64,000 nt of DNA from Pseudomonadota bacterium (GTDB lineage: Bacteria > Desulfobacterota > Binatia > UBA9968): contig JAJPJQ010000024.1 in NCBI GenBank assembly GCA_021324155.1, positions 1 through 64,000 on the forward strand. The letters are read 5' to 3'. A program made the translations under genes and the position numbers. The notes beneath the pieces are model-generated. The model saw nothing but the letters and a program-made list of their open reading frames with translations. It had not been told where the DNA came from and searched no databases. Shown in pieces: positions 23,947 through 31,603 of the stretch (position 1 is its first letter; the number at the start of each line of letters is the position of its first letter).

Positions 23947-25458
23947 ATGAAAACGATCACAATCAATTCGCAACGGCGCGCGCTCAAGTCCGCGCTCGCG
24001 TGCATTTTCACTCTGGCGCTGTTTTGCGCCGGGCCGGCGACGGCCGCCGAGAAAGCGCCGTCGCTGGAAAAAATCAGAATCGCCTACAGCAGCATCTCCG
24101 GCAATCAGATCCCCGCCTGGGTGGCATATGAAAAAGGATTCTTCCGCAAAAACGGCTTGGATGCCGAGCTCGTCTTTATCGAGGCCGGCAGCCGCGCGGT
24201 GAGCGCGCTGCTCAACGGCGATGTCGCCATGGCCCAGATGGCTGGACCGTCGGTCATTCAGAGCCGGCTTCAGGGACAGGACGTCGTTATCATCGCGGGC
24301 TTTCTCAATACGATGGACTATCAGCTGATGGTGCACAACAGCATCACCAGGCCGGACCAGCTCAAGGGAAAGACGATGGCGGTGAGCCGCGTCGGCTCGT
24401 CGTCCGACTTCGCGACGCGGTATGCGCTCAACAAGTACGGCCTGATACCCGATAAAGACGTGACGATCGTCGAGATCGGCAGCCAGCCGGCCCGCTTCGC
24501 CGCGCTCGAAGCGGGCAAGATCCAGGGCGCGATGGTGACCGTGCCGCTGACGCTCAAAGCGAAAAAGCTGGGCTTTCACGCGCTCGCGGATCTCCAGATG
24601 CTCGGACTCGAATACCAGCACACCGCGCTCGTGACGAGCCGGGCTTTGATCAAGTCGAAGCCGGAGGTAGTGCGCAACGCGATGAAGTCGATGGTCGAGG
24701 CGATCCATTATTACAAGACGCAGCGGGCCGACGCTTTGGCGGTGCTCGGAAAATATCTTAAAGAGAATTCGCCCGAAGCGCTCGACGAGACCTACGAAGG
24801 CATCGGCCTCGCGCTGATTCCCGAGAAGCCGTACCCGACGCTACGCGGCATTCAAATCATGCTCTCCGAGTTGTCGGCCAAAGACCCCAAGGCGCAGAAG
24901 GCCCGTCCCGAGGAATTCGTCGACACGAGCTTCATCAAGGAGCTGGACGCCTCCGGCTACATCGACCGTCTATACAAATCGCAGCAGCCCGTCGCCGCGG
25001 CGGCTTCCGCCGATCAGGGCCGCGCCGCCACGCCCGCGCCTCCGGCAAAGGAAAAGCCGGCCGTCGTGGCGAAGACGACGAAGGAAAAGCCGGCGTCGCC
25101 CGATAAATCCGCTGCGGCCGACAAGAGTGCTTCAACCGGAAAAGTTACGACAGCCGACAAGTCTGCGGTATCCGACAAAGCAGCGACAGCCGACAAGACT
25201 ACAAGCGCCAACAAAACTGCGCCAGCGACGAAAACGGCTCCGCCTCCTGCTGCGGAGACGTCCGCTGCGCTGCCTCAAGAATATACTGTGAAGGCCGGTG
25301 ACACGCTCTCGAAGATCGCTGGGCAATTTTACGGGACGCAGCAAAAATGGCAGAGGATCTTTCAGGCCAACGCCGAGACATTGAAGAACCCCGACTACAT
25401 TTTCATCGGACAGAAGATCACCATTCCTGCGGACGAAGCGTCGCAGAAGAAGGGGTGA
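23947..25458 (+). CDS. NMT1-like substrate-binding protein fused to a C-terminal LysM domain
   Basis: 503 residues. Signal peptide about 1-33 (ending GPATAAEK). Residues ~38-340 are a full NMT1-type binding domain (KIRIAYSSISGNQIPAWVAY, FFRKNGLDAELVFIEAGSR, GKTMAVSRVGSSSDFATRYA). Residues ~355-435 are a low-complexity Lys/Ala/Ser/Thr/Asp linker with a loose DKSA/DKTA repeat. Residues ~441-497 are a LysM domain (EYTVKAGDTLSKIAGQFYGT, then QRIFQANAETLKNPDYIFIG, then QKITIP). LysM binds peptidoglycan, so this binding protein may be wall-tethered. The fusion is open and in frame across 25069-25265 without a stop. Lies 18 bases after the HAMP gene with which it is probably co-transcribed. Confidence 0.88.
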   Translation: MKTITINSQRRALKSALACIFTLALFCAGPATAAEKAPSLEKIRIAYSSISGNQIPAWVAYEKGFFRKNGLDAELVFIEAGSRAVSALLNGDVAMAQMAGPSVIQSRLQGQDVVIIAGFLNTMDYQLMVHNSITRPDQLKGKTMAVSRVGSSSDFATRYALNKYGLIPDKDVTIVEIGSQPARFAALEAGKIQGAMVTVPLTLKAKKLGFHALADLQMLGLEYQHTALVTSRALIKSKPEVVRNAMKSMVEAIHYYKTQRADALAVLGKYLKENSPEALDETYEGIGLALIPEKPYPTLRGIQIMLSELSAKDPKAQKARPEEFVDTSFIKELDASGYIDRLYKSQQPVAAAASADQGRAATPAPPAKEKPAVVAKTTKEKPASPDKSAAADKSASTGKVTTADKSAVSDKAATADKTTSANKTAPATKTAPPPAAETSAALPQEYTVKAGDTLSKIAGQFYGTQQKWQRIFQANAETLKNPDYIFIGQKITIPADEASQKKG

Positions 25459-25560
25459 GCCGGACGACTGCGGTGCGCCGCACAAGGCGCGCGCCGACTT
25501 TCTCGCCGCCCGCATCCTTGATGGTTGCCGACGGCGCGCTCGCGCGGTAGCGACGCGCCG

Positions 25561-27762
25561 ATGAAACGACATGCCGCGATTCTGCTTTGCTTCGCCGTTT
25601 TCTTTACTGTCGAAATCTTAGTCGCGTTCCGAGATAAGTCGCCGACGGTCGACGAGGCGTATCACGTCTTCGCCGGCTACACTCATCTCAAATGGGGCGA
25701 CTTCCGCGCCTATCCCGAGCACCCTCCGGTGGCGAAGGTGCTGGCGGCGCTGCCGCTGCTCGCGCTCGACATTAAAGATCCGCGGCGATCGCCGCGTTGG
25801 GAGCGGCTCGCTGAAGAGCGACAGTACAACTACGCTCTGGCAAGCGAGATGCTGTTTCGAGACAACGACGCCGATAAAATTTTCTTTTACGCGAAGCTGC
25901 CGATGATCGCCGTCGGCATCGTGCTGGGAATCTTCGTCTACATTTGGGCGGGTGAGCTTTACGGCCGCGCCGCGGCGCTCGTCGCGCTCGCGCTCTACGC
26001 GCTCGATCCCAACATTCTCGCGCACAGCTCGATCGCCCAAACCGATGTGACATTCGCGGCTTTCTTTTTTATCGCGAGTTATTTCTTTTTTCGCTGCCTC
26101 CGCCTACTGACCTGGCGCGACTTGGTTTTCGCGTCCGTATTCTGCGGCCTCGCGGTGGTTACGAAGTTCTCGTTCGCGGGGATATTCGCCGTGTGGTTTA
26201 TCGCAATCGTTGTCCGTGTTTTTTCGCAGGAGCCCCTCAGGTCGACAATCCTCATCCATGGAGACGTGGCGGCGCACATGAAAAAGGCGGCCCTCCTCGC
26301 GACGCTCCTAGGCTCCGTATTACTGGCGAGCTACGCGAGCATCTGGGCAGCATACCGATTCCGTTGGACCGCGACTTCCGACGGCGGCGTCCACTTTCCG
26401 CTCGCCTATGCGCTTCCGGACTCAGGTCTCGGCCGCGCGGCGGCCGAGTGGGTCGCCGCCAGCCACATTTTTCCCGAGGCCGCCGTTTACGGCGTCCTCT
26501 TCGTCATGAAGACGATTCACCGCGCGAGCTACCTCTTGGGCCAAGTGTCCCTCGATGGGTTCTGGCTTTATTTTCCGTTCGCGTTCGCCGTGAAAACTCC
26601 GCTGCCTACGCTGATTCTCCTCGCAGTGGCGATAGTCCTGTGGATTCGCCGCCGGCGCGTGACGGCGGCCGAAGGTTTTCTCGCGCTCTCGGCGCTCGCG
26701 TATTTCGCCTTCGCCGTGGTCTCGCGCATGAATATCGGCCTGCGGCACATCCTGCCCGTCTATCCGTTTCTGTACGTCCTGCTCGGCGGCGTCGCGGCGT
26801 CTTTCTGGAAGTCGCAATCGCGCACGCCGCGCCTGTTCGTATGCGTGCTCGCCGTTTGGCTGGTTACCGGGCTCGCGCGCGTGCATCCCGACCTCCTCAC
26901 CTATTTCAACGAGATCGCCGGCGGTCCCGCGAATGGCTACAAAATGCTGGTCGATTCGAATCTGGACTGGGGCCAGGACCTGAAAGGTCTCAAGCAATAC
27001 GCCGAGAAAAACAACCTGGAGCCGATCTACCTGAGCTACTTCGGCACCGCCGATCCTTGCTACTACGGCCTGCGCTTCGTCGGTCTGCCGAACCCGTATG
27101 CGACGCCGCTCGCGTGTCCGCAAGTTCCGCCGCGCTCCCCGCCGGCCTTCATCGCCATCAGCGCGACGCATCTCGTCTCGACATACCTCAAGTATTTGCA
27201 CTCGTACGACTGGCTCATGCGAATGCAGCCGGCCTCCCGCATCGGCAATTCGATTTTTATATATGACATTCGCGGCAACGCCGAGGCGCATAAGCAGTTG
27301 GCGTTCCTATACCTGAGAGAGGCGTGGGTCAAAGAGGCCCAGCGGGAATTCGCTTTCACGGGCGAGCCGAAGACCGAAAAACAACTCGCAGAGTTCGACG
27401 TCGGAAACAATCCGGAGGTCTACGGCGCGCTGGGAGTCGCGTTTCTCGAAAACGGGATGCTCGACGGAGCGACGGTTGCGTTCCGGCGGGCGATTCTATT
27501 GAATCCCGCCGATTCGGATATGCACAATAATGTCGGCATCGTTCTCCTACGACAGGGAAAAATCGAGGAGGCGATCGGAGCGTTCAAGCTGGCGCTGAAG
27601 ATCGATCCGAAAAACGCGGAGTCTTACAATCAGCTCGGCAACTCCTACGCAAAGCTCGGTCGCGGCGGCGATGCAATCGCAGCCTATAGCGAAGCGCTGC
27701 GCCTCGATCCTGATCACGAAGAAGCGCGCCAAGCGCGGCAAAAACTCTCAGGCGGAAAATAG
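25561..27762 (+). CDS. GT39/PMT-like membrane glycosyltransferase with C-terminal TPRs
   Basis: 733 residues. N-terminal ~520 residues form a polytopic membrane enzyme of the ArnT/PMT type (GT-C fold), which transfers sugars from polyprenyl-phosphate donors outside the membrane. Seen: the first loop with acidic KSPTVDEAYHVFAGYTHLKW (catalytic aspartate/glutamate region), SIAQTDVTFAAFFFIASYFF, and NIGLRHILPVYPFLYVLLGG. The periplasmic part includes KMLVDSNLDWGQDLKGLKQY, a motif seen in PMT-like proteins of uncultured bacteria. C-terminal residues ~610-730 hold three TPR units (YGALGVAFLENGMLDGATVA; HNNVGIVLLRQGKIEEAIGA; YNQLGNSYAKLGRGGDAIAA). Start at 25561 is chosen because the helix begins there. 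Acceptor unknown. Confidence 0.85.
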   Translation: MKRHAAILLCFAVFFTVEILVAFRDKSPTVDEAYHVFAGYTHLKWGDFRAYPEHPPVAKVLAALPLLALDIKDPRRSPRWERLAEERQYNYALASEMLFRDNDADKIFFYAKLPMIAVGIVLGIFVYIWAGELYGRAAALVALALYALDPNILAHSSIAQTDVTFAAFFFIASYFFFRCLRLLTWRDLVFASVFCGLAVVTKFSFAGIFAVWFIAIVVRVFSQEPLRSTILIHGDVAAHMKKAALLATLLGSVLLASYASIWAAYRFRWTATSDGGVHFPLAYALPDSGLGRAAAEWVAASHIFPEAAVYGVLFVMKTIHRASYLLGQVSLDGFWLYFPFAFAVKTPLPTLILLAVAIVLWIRRRRVTAAEGFLALSALAYFAFAVVSRMNIGLRHILPVYPFLYVLLGGVAASFWKSQSRTPRLFVCVLAVWLVTGLARVHPDLLTYFNEIAGGPANGYKMLVDSNLDWGQDLKGLKQYAEKNNLEPIYLSYFGTADPCYYGLRFVGLPNPYATPLACPQVPPRSPPAFIAISATHLVSTYLKYLHSYDWLMRMQPASRIGNSIFIYDIRGNAEAHKQLAFLYLREAWVKEAQREFAFTGEPKTEKQLAEFDVGNNPEVYGALGVAFLENGMLDGATVAFRRAILLNPADSDMHNNVGIVLLRQGKIEEAIGAFKLALKIDPKNAESYNQLGNSYAKLGRGGDAIAAYSEALRLDPDHEEARQARQKLSGGK

Positions 27763-27764
27763 AC

Positions 27765-28076
27765 TCACGTCTTGAAATCCGGATATCCGGTCTTGGTCGC
27801 CTTTTCCTTGTAATCCTTGATCAGCTCTTCGCGGGGCATTTCGTGCGCCCAGATCGCCTCGGTGAAGCTCCAGAGCGTGAACGGGTGCGCGCCCAAAGCA
27901 TAAAGCTTGCCGTAGTCGCGCGCGGCGAGCGCCGCACGCTCCTCGTCGCTGAGCTTGAGCGGCTGATCTTTCTCCCAATTGTCGACGAAAGCGGCGGGAT
28001 TCGCCTTGTATTCCTTCTCGAAGTCTCCGTTCATGTTCACCTGGTGGATGAACTTGTTAAGGACATATTTACTCAT
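27765..28076 (-). CDS. Extradiol dioxygenase alpha subunit, LigA-like
   Basis: 103-residue all-helical protein of the LigA (protocatechuate 4,5-dioxygenase small subunit) family; in the two-subunit enzyme the alpha chain caps the active site of LigB. Seen: YVLNKFIHQVNMNGDFEKEY (residues 4-23), FVDNWEKDQPLKLSDEERAA split over 30-50, and GKLYALGAHPFTLWSFTEAI (about 56-75), all standard for LigA. It is the last gene of a leftward cluster and lies 13 bases beyond the Spy-like gene, which separates it from LigB. Converges on the glycosyltransferase gene with a 2-base gap. Confidence 0.87.
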   Translation of the reverse strand: MSKYVLNKFIHQVNMNGDFEKEYKANPAAFVDNWEKDQPLKLSDEERAALAARDYGKLYALGAHPFTLWSFTEAIWAHEMPREELIKDYKEKATKTGYPDFKT

Positions 28077-28089
28077 AATACGCTCCTGG

Positions 28090-28635
28090 TTAATGCTGCA
28101 TGTGGTGCTCTACGCCGGCTGCAGCCGATGTATAGCCTCTCAGCTCGTCGTACTTCGCCACCTGTTCGGGCGTTAGGATTCTTTTCTGCTCCAAATGCGC
28201 GCGGAGGTGCGCAGCGCGTAGCTCGCCTTGAAGCCGGCCGATGTCGGCGACAGTGGAGTCGAGCTTGGCCTTGTCGATGGAACCGGTCGCGAACAGTTGA
28301 TCCAGATCGCGCTCTTTCTCGACGATGCGCGTGCCTAGCGGGATCGTCTCGCTTAGCATCGTCTTGCGAATGGCTTCCGTGTGCTGCTTCTGCGCTTCGG
28401 TAAGCCTCAACCGATCGGCCAGTTCCAAAACGTGTATCGGTCCGGGATAGTGATTCAGCTCGCCGGCCTTGGCGAGCGCCATGCCTTGGCCGTTGAGATA
28501 CCCGTGGATCTCGTCGTCGGAGAGCGCCTTGATGTCGCGCGACTGCTGGCCGGCGTAAGGGGAGGGGTGTTGCTGAGCGATGGAAAATGACGGCGCTAGC
28601 AGCATGAAAAGAAAAAGTAGTTTACGCATTGTCAT
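28090..28635 (-). CDS. Spy/CpxP-like periplasmic protein
   Basis: 181 residues, signal peptide about 1-22 (MRKLLFLFMLLAPSFSIAQQ). The body is helical with two motifs of the Spy/CpxP/ZraP LTxxQ type: ADRLRLTEAQKQHTEAIRKT (about residues 72-91) and KRILTPEQVAKYDELRG (about 151-167). Members are periplasmic chaperones or metal-stress proteins. The N-terminal half (GYLNGQGMALAKAGELNHYPGP) and the C-terminal HHMQH are found in small secreted proteins of metal-resistance loci. The ATG at 28635 overlaps the LigB stop by 14 bases; ATG 28629 is an alternative. Its place between LigB and LigA is unusual. Confidence 0.8.
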   Translation of the reverse strand: MTMRKLLFLFMLLAPSFSIAQQHPSPYAGQQSRDIKALSDDEIHGYLNGQGMALAKAGELNHYPGPIHVLELADRLRLTEAQKQHTEAIRKTMLSETIPLGTRIVEKERDLDQLFATGSIDKAKLDSTVADIGRLQGELRAAHLRAHLEQKRILTPEQVAKYDELRGYTSAAAGVEHHMQH

Positions 28636-29464
28636 ACCTAAAAAACGGAATAGCCGGCCAGCCCGCGTCGAGGCCTTCGGCGTAGGCAGGCTTTTTCGCG
28701 TTGGCGACGCCCATCATCATGATGAAGTTCAAAAAACCGTGCGTCATGTTGCCGGACTGCCTGAGTTGCGCGAACGAGGAATTGTTGACCGCGCCGTTGA
28801 CGTCGCCCTGCGCAATCCAGCCGACGGCGGTCGCGTCGAAGTTGGGATCGAGCAGGTGGCGCTCGAACTGCTTCGGCCCGCCGATCTCGAGCGACAGATG
28901 GCCGCTCACGATGACCGCGACGCGTTTCTTCGTCTCGAGACTGTCGATGACGGTGCGGATCGCCTGCCCGACCTGATAGAAGCGCTTCGGCCGCGGCAGC
29001 GGCGGCGCGATGCAGTTCGTGAGAATCGGAACGATCGGGATATCCATGTCGGGACGGATGAAGGTGAGCGGCACGATGATCGAGTGGTCGATCGTGAGCT
29101 CGTTCGAATAAGCGAAGTCGACGCCGCGGTCGAAGGCGCCCTCCATGATCGCATCCGCCAGCTCCACGTCGCCGGGAATCTTATGATAGGGCAGGCCGAA
29201 CTCGCGCGTCTCGTCGTAAAACGTGCCGGCGTACGCGTCCATCTTGCCGATCATGAAGGCCGGCATGTTGTCCATGAAGAACTGGTGCAGGTGATCGTTG
29301 CCGATCGTCACCAGCACGTCCGGCTTCGCCTCGGCGAGCTTCGCCTTCATCATCGCGATGCGCTCGATAACTTTTTCCGCGCCGGGCGGACGCGTTGGCT
29401 GCTTAAAGAGCCGCGGCATGAAGGGATTGTGCGTGATGCCGATAATCGAGACGATCTGCGCCAT
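28622..29464 (-). CDS. Class III extradiol ring-cleavage dioxygenase, LigB-like catalytic subunit
   Basis: 280-residue LigB-fold protein. Type III extradiol dioxygenases open catechol-type rings with non-haem Fe(II). Seen: the N-terminal histidine in IIGITHNPFMPR (H12), VTIGNDHLHQFFMDN with the second iron histidine region (H57/H59), FGLPYHKIPGDVELADAI, the base histidine in ELTIDHSIIVPLTF, and VIVSGHLSLEIGGP. All expected His/Glu ligands seem present. A ribosome site AGGAG precedes the ATG; the MDR gene ends 12 bases upstream. The partner LigA is two genes downstream. The aromatic substrate is not readable. Confidence 0.88.
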   Translation of the reverse strand: MAQIVSIIGITHNPFMPRLFKQPTRPPGAEKVIERIAMMKAKLAEAKPDVLVTIGNDHLHQFFMDNMPAFMIGKMDAYAGTFYDETREFGLPYHKIPGDVELADAIMEGAFDRGVDFAYSNELTIDHSIIVPLTFIRPDMDIPIVPILTNCIAPPLPRPKRFYQVGQAIRTVIDSLETKKRVAVIVSGHLSLEIGGPKQFERHLLDPNFDATAVGWIAQGDVNGAVNNSSFAQLRQSGNMTHGFLNFIMMMGVANAKKPAYAEGLDAGWPAIPFFRYDNA

Positions 29465-29475
29465 GAGAGGTCTCC

Positions 29476-30513
29476 TTACAAAGTCGGCTGCAAGATAATT
29501 TTACCCAAAATCCGCTCTTCTTCCATGATGCGGTGCGCCGCCGCGGCTTCGGCGAGCGGCATCGTGCGGTCGATGATCGCGCGAATTTTTCCCGCGCCGG
29601 CGGCTTCGAGCGCGCGCTCGACGTCGCGCCGGTTGGTTCCAGCCGCGCCGAGGATTTTCATGCGCCTGAGATACAGCCGCTTCACGTCGAGCGTGACCTG
29701 GCCGCCGCCGTGCCCGCCGGCGGTGACGAGCCGGCCGGCCCACGCGAGACTGTTGAAAGCGCCGGGCCAGAGCGTCGGGTCTGCAATGTTCTCGTAAACC
29801 ACATCTGCGCCGTGGCCGCCGGTGATCTTGAGCACTTCCTTGGCGAGGTCCTGCTTTCGATAGTTGACGCCGAAATCGGCGCCGTAACCCATCGAGATCG
29901 CGACGCGCTCGTCCGAGCCAGCGCCGGCGATCACTTTGGCGCCGAGCATTTTTGCGACCTGGATGCCGGAGCTGCCGAGCGCGCCGACCGCGCCCATAAT
30001 CAAGACCCATTCGCCGGATTTGAGTTCCGCCTTGTTGACGAGCAGGTTGAAGGCCATCGGAAAGTGGCGCGTGATCACGGTCGCGTCGGCGAAAGAGACA
30101 TTGTCCGGAATAACGTAAGCATTTTTCGCCGGCACCGCGACGTATTCGGCGTAGCCGCCCCAGCGGTGCAGGCCGATGTGGCGGCTGTTCGCGCAGTTCG
30201 CCTCTTCACCGTCTTTACAAAAGCGGCATTCGCCGCAGGCGATCATCGAGACGATCGCGACGCGTGCGCCAACAGACGGATCGGCGACGCTTGCGCCGGC
30301 CGCGACGACGCCCGCTGGATCGACGCCGAGAACGAGCGGCAACTTGATGTCGGAGGGATATTTTCCCGCGCGCACGACGAGGTCAAGCGTGCGATTGACG
30401 GAGACAGAATGCACTTGCACCAGAACTTCCCCGGCAGCGGGGGAAGGTTTCTCGACCTCTTCGGTGCGGAGTACGTCGGGACCGCCGAACTCTCGAAGTA
30501 GCACCGCTTTCAT
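29476..30513 (-). CDS. Zinc-type MDR alcohol dehydrogenase / quinone oxidoreductase
   Basis: 345 residues of the medium-chain dehydrogenase family. Seen: GDP-type start MKAVLLREFGGPDVLRTEEV, LGVDPAGVVAAGASV (residues ~61-75), structural-zinc cysteines in MIACGECRFCKDGEEANC, the substrate domain, and the NAD(P)-binding motif GAVGALGSSGIQVAKMLGAK (about 176-195). The structural zinc site (four Cys) is present, but the catalytic-zinc cysteine is not obvious, which fits a quinone-reductase-like enzyme. Start ATG 30513 overlaps the stop of the LLM gene by four bases (30510-30513), showing coupling. Probable role in the aromatic catabolic cluster. Confidence 0.88.
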   Translation of the reverse strand: MKAVLLREFGGPDVLRTEEVEKPSPAAGEVLVQVHSVSVNRTLDLVVRAGKYPSDIKLPLVLGVDPAGVVAAGASVADPSVGARVAIVSMIACGECRFCKDGEEANCANSRHIGLHRWGGYAEYVAVPAKNAYVIPDNVSFADATVITRHFPMAFNLLVNKAELKSGEWVLIMGAVGALGSSGIQVAKMLGAKVIAGAGSDERVAISMGYGADFGVNYRKQDLAKEVLKITGGHGADVVYENIADPTLWPGAFNSLAWAGRLVTAGGHGGGQVTLDVKRLYLRRMKILGAAGTNRRDVERALEAAGAGKIRAIIDRTMPLAEAAAAHRIMEEERILGKIILQPTL

Positions 30514-31499
30514 AATTGAGGAATGATTTTGCCCCAGGCCGCGACGACTTCGAGATAGTTCGCCTCGGGCGGCGTCAACAAGAGCCGCTTGACGCCGGCG
30601 CCCGTGAGCTCGCGCACCCGCGCGGCGCATTCTTCGGCCGTGCCGGCGATCGTGAAACGCCGGACGAGGTAGCCGCTCACGAGATCGGGGTCGATGCGCT
30701 CCTCGAGCGGCTTCGAGATATCGAAGCCGCCCATGAAGCGCTCGACGCCGGCGACTTCCTCCGACGGGACGGTTTCCATCGTGAAGCGAAAGTTATGGTG
30801 CGCGCGGTTGGCGAGGCGACTGCGCACGGTCTTGCGCGCACGCGTGCCGTCGGTGTCGATGACGGTCATGCCGGCAGGCATGACGTCGATATCGCTCGAC
30901 GTGCGGCCGGCTTCGCGCGCGCCTTCGGCAATCCGCTCGCGCGCCCACGCGAGGACTGTGAGATCGAAGCCGCTGCCGAGAATCACCCCGTCGGCGACTC
31001 GCCCGGCGACGCGGAGCGTCCGTGGACCTTCAGCGGAGATATAAATCGGCGCCGGCCGTTTACCGACGCGGAGCTTTACGGTGCCTGCGGCGCGCTCTTT
31101 GGCGTGCGGCACAACGATGCCGCTTCCGCCGAGAAGATCGTGGATCGTCTTAAGCCCGCGCTCGAACTCGTCGAGCTTGGTTGCTCGGCGGCCGAGACTG
31201 TATACAGGCCCGTCGCCGGTGCCGAGGCCGAGCACGGCTCGTCCGTTCGATACTTCGTTCAGCGTCGCGGCGGAGTTCGCTAACACGCTGGGATCGCGGT
31301 AGACCATGTTGCTGACCGCGGTCCCGAGGCGAAGCCGCTCGGTTTGCGCCGCGATGATTGACAAGACCTGAAACGGATCAAGCGAGTTCATCTGGCTGTC
31401 GGCGAAGAAGATGCCGTCGAAGCCGGCGGCCTCCGCTGCGCGCGCGCGCTCGAGCGCCTGCGCGATCGACCGGGCCGAGCCGTGCAAGTGAAGTTCCAT
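30510..31499 (-). CDS. LLM-class flavin/F420-dependent oxidoreductase
   Basis: Luciferase-like monooxygenase superfamily, 329 residues, TIM barrel. Seen: AEAAGFDGIFFADSQMN (residues ~22-38), LRLGTAVSNMVYRDPSVLAN (~56-75), NGRAVLGLGTGDGPVYSLGR (~85-104), PIYISAEGPRTLRVAGRVAD (~150-169), all typical of the F420-dependent N5,N10-methylene-tetrahydromethanopterin reductase-like (Mer) subgroup. F420 versus FMN cannot be proved from sequence. First gene of the leftward LLM-MDR-LigB-Spy-LigA cluster. A TTTTAT-rich gap precedes it with no ribosome site clearly visible. Confidence 0.85.
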   Translation of the reverse strand: MELHLHGSARSIAQALERARAAEAAGFDGIFFADSQMNSLDPFQVLSIIAAQTERLRLGTAVSNMVYRDPSVLANSAATLNEVSNGRAVLGLGTGDGPVYSLGRRATKLDEFERGLKTIHDLLGGSGIVVPHAKERAAGTVKLRVGKRPAPIYISAEGPRTLRVAGRVADGVILGSGFDLTVLAWARERIAEGAREAGRTSSDIDVMPAGMTVIDTDGTRARKTVRSRLANRAHHNFRFTMETVPSEEVAGVERFMGGFDISKPLEERIDPDLVSGYLVRRFTIAGTAEECAARVRELTGAGVKRLLLTPPEANYLEVVAAWGKIIPQL

Positions 31500-31515
31500 A
31501 AAAAGTTGCGGCTTG

Positions 31516-31597
31516 CTAGTTTCGGGTTTCGAGTCGGAGCGATGGATAAATTCCTAACATTCTGCCGCGAAAGACGAAACTCGTAACTCGAAACTAG
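31516..31597. repeat. Imperfect long inverted repeat between binding-protein gene and LLM gene
   Basis: CTAGTTTCG (31516-31524) pairs perfectly with CGAAACTAG (31589-31597); further partial pairing continues inward (TTTCGAGT against ACTCGAAA-type sequence). Both flanking genes read leftward, so it lies after the LLM start region and before the end of the binding-protein gene. It may be a termination or mRNA-processing structure, or a degenerate dispersed palindrome. No T-run follows directly. Confidence 0.4.
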
Positions 31598-31603
31598 TTA
31601 AAA

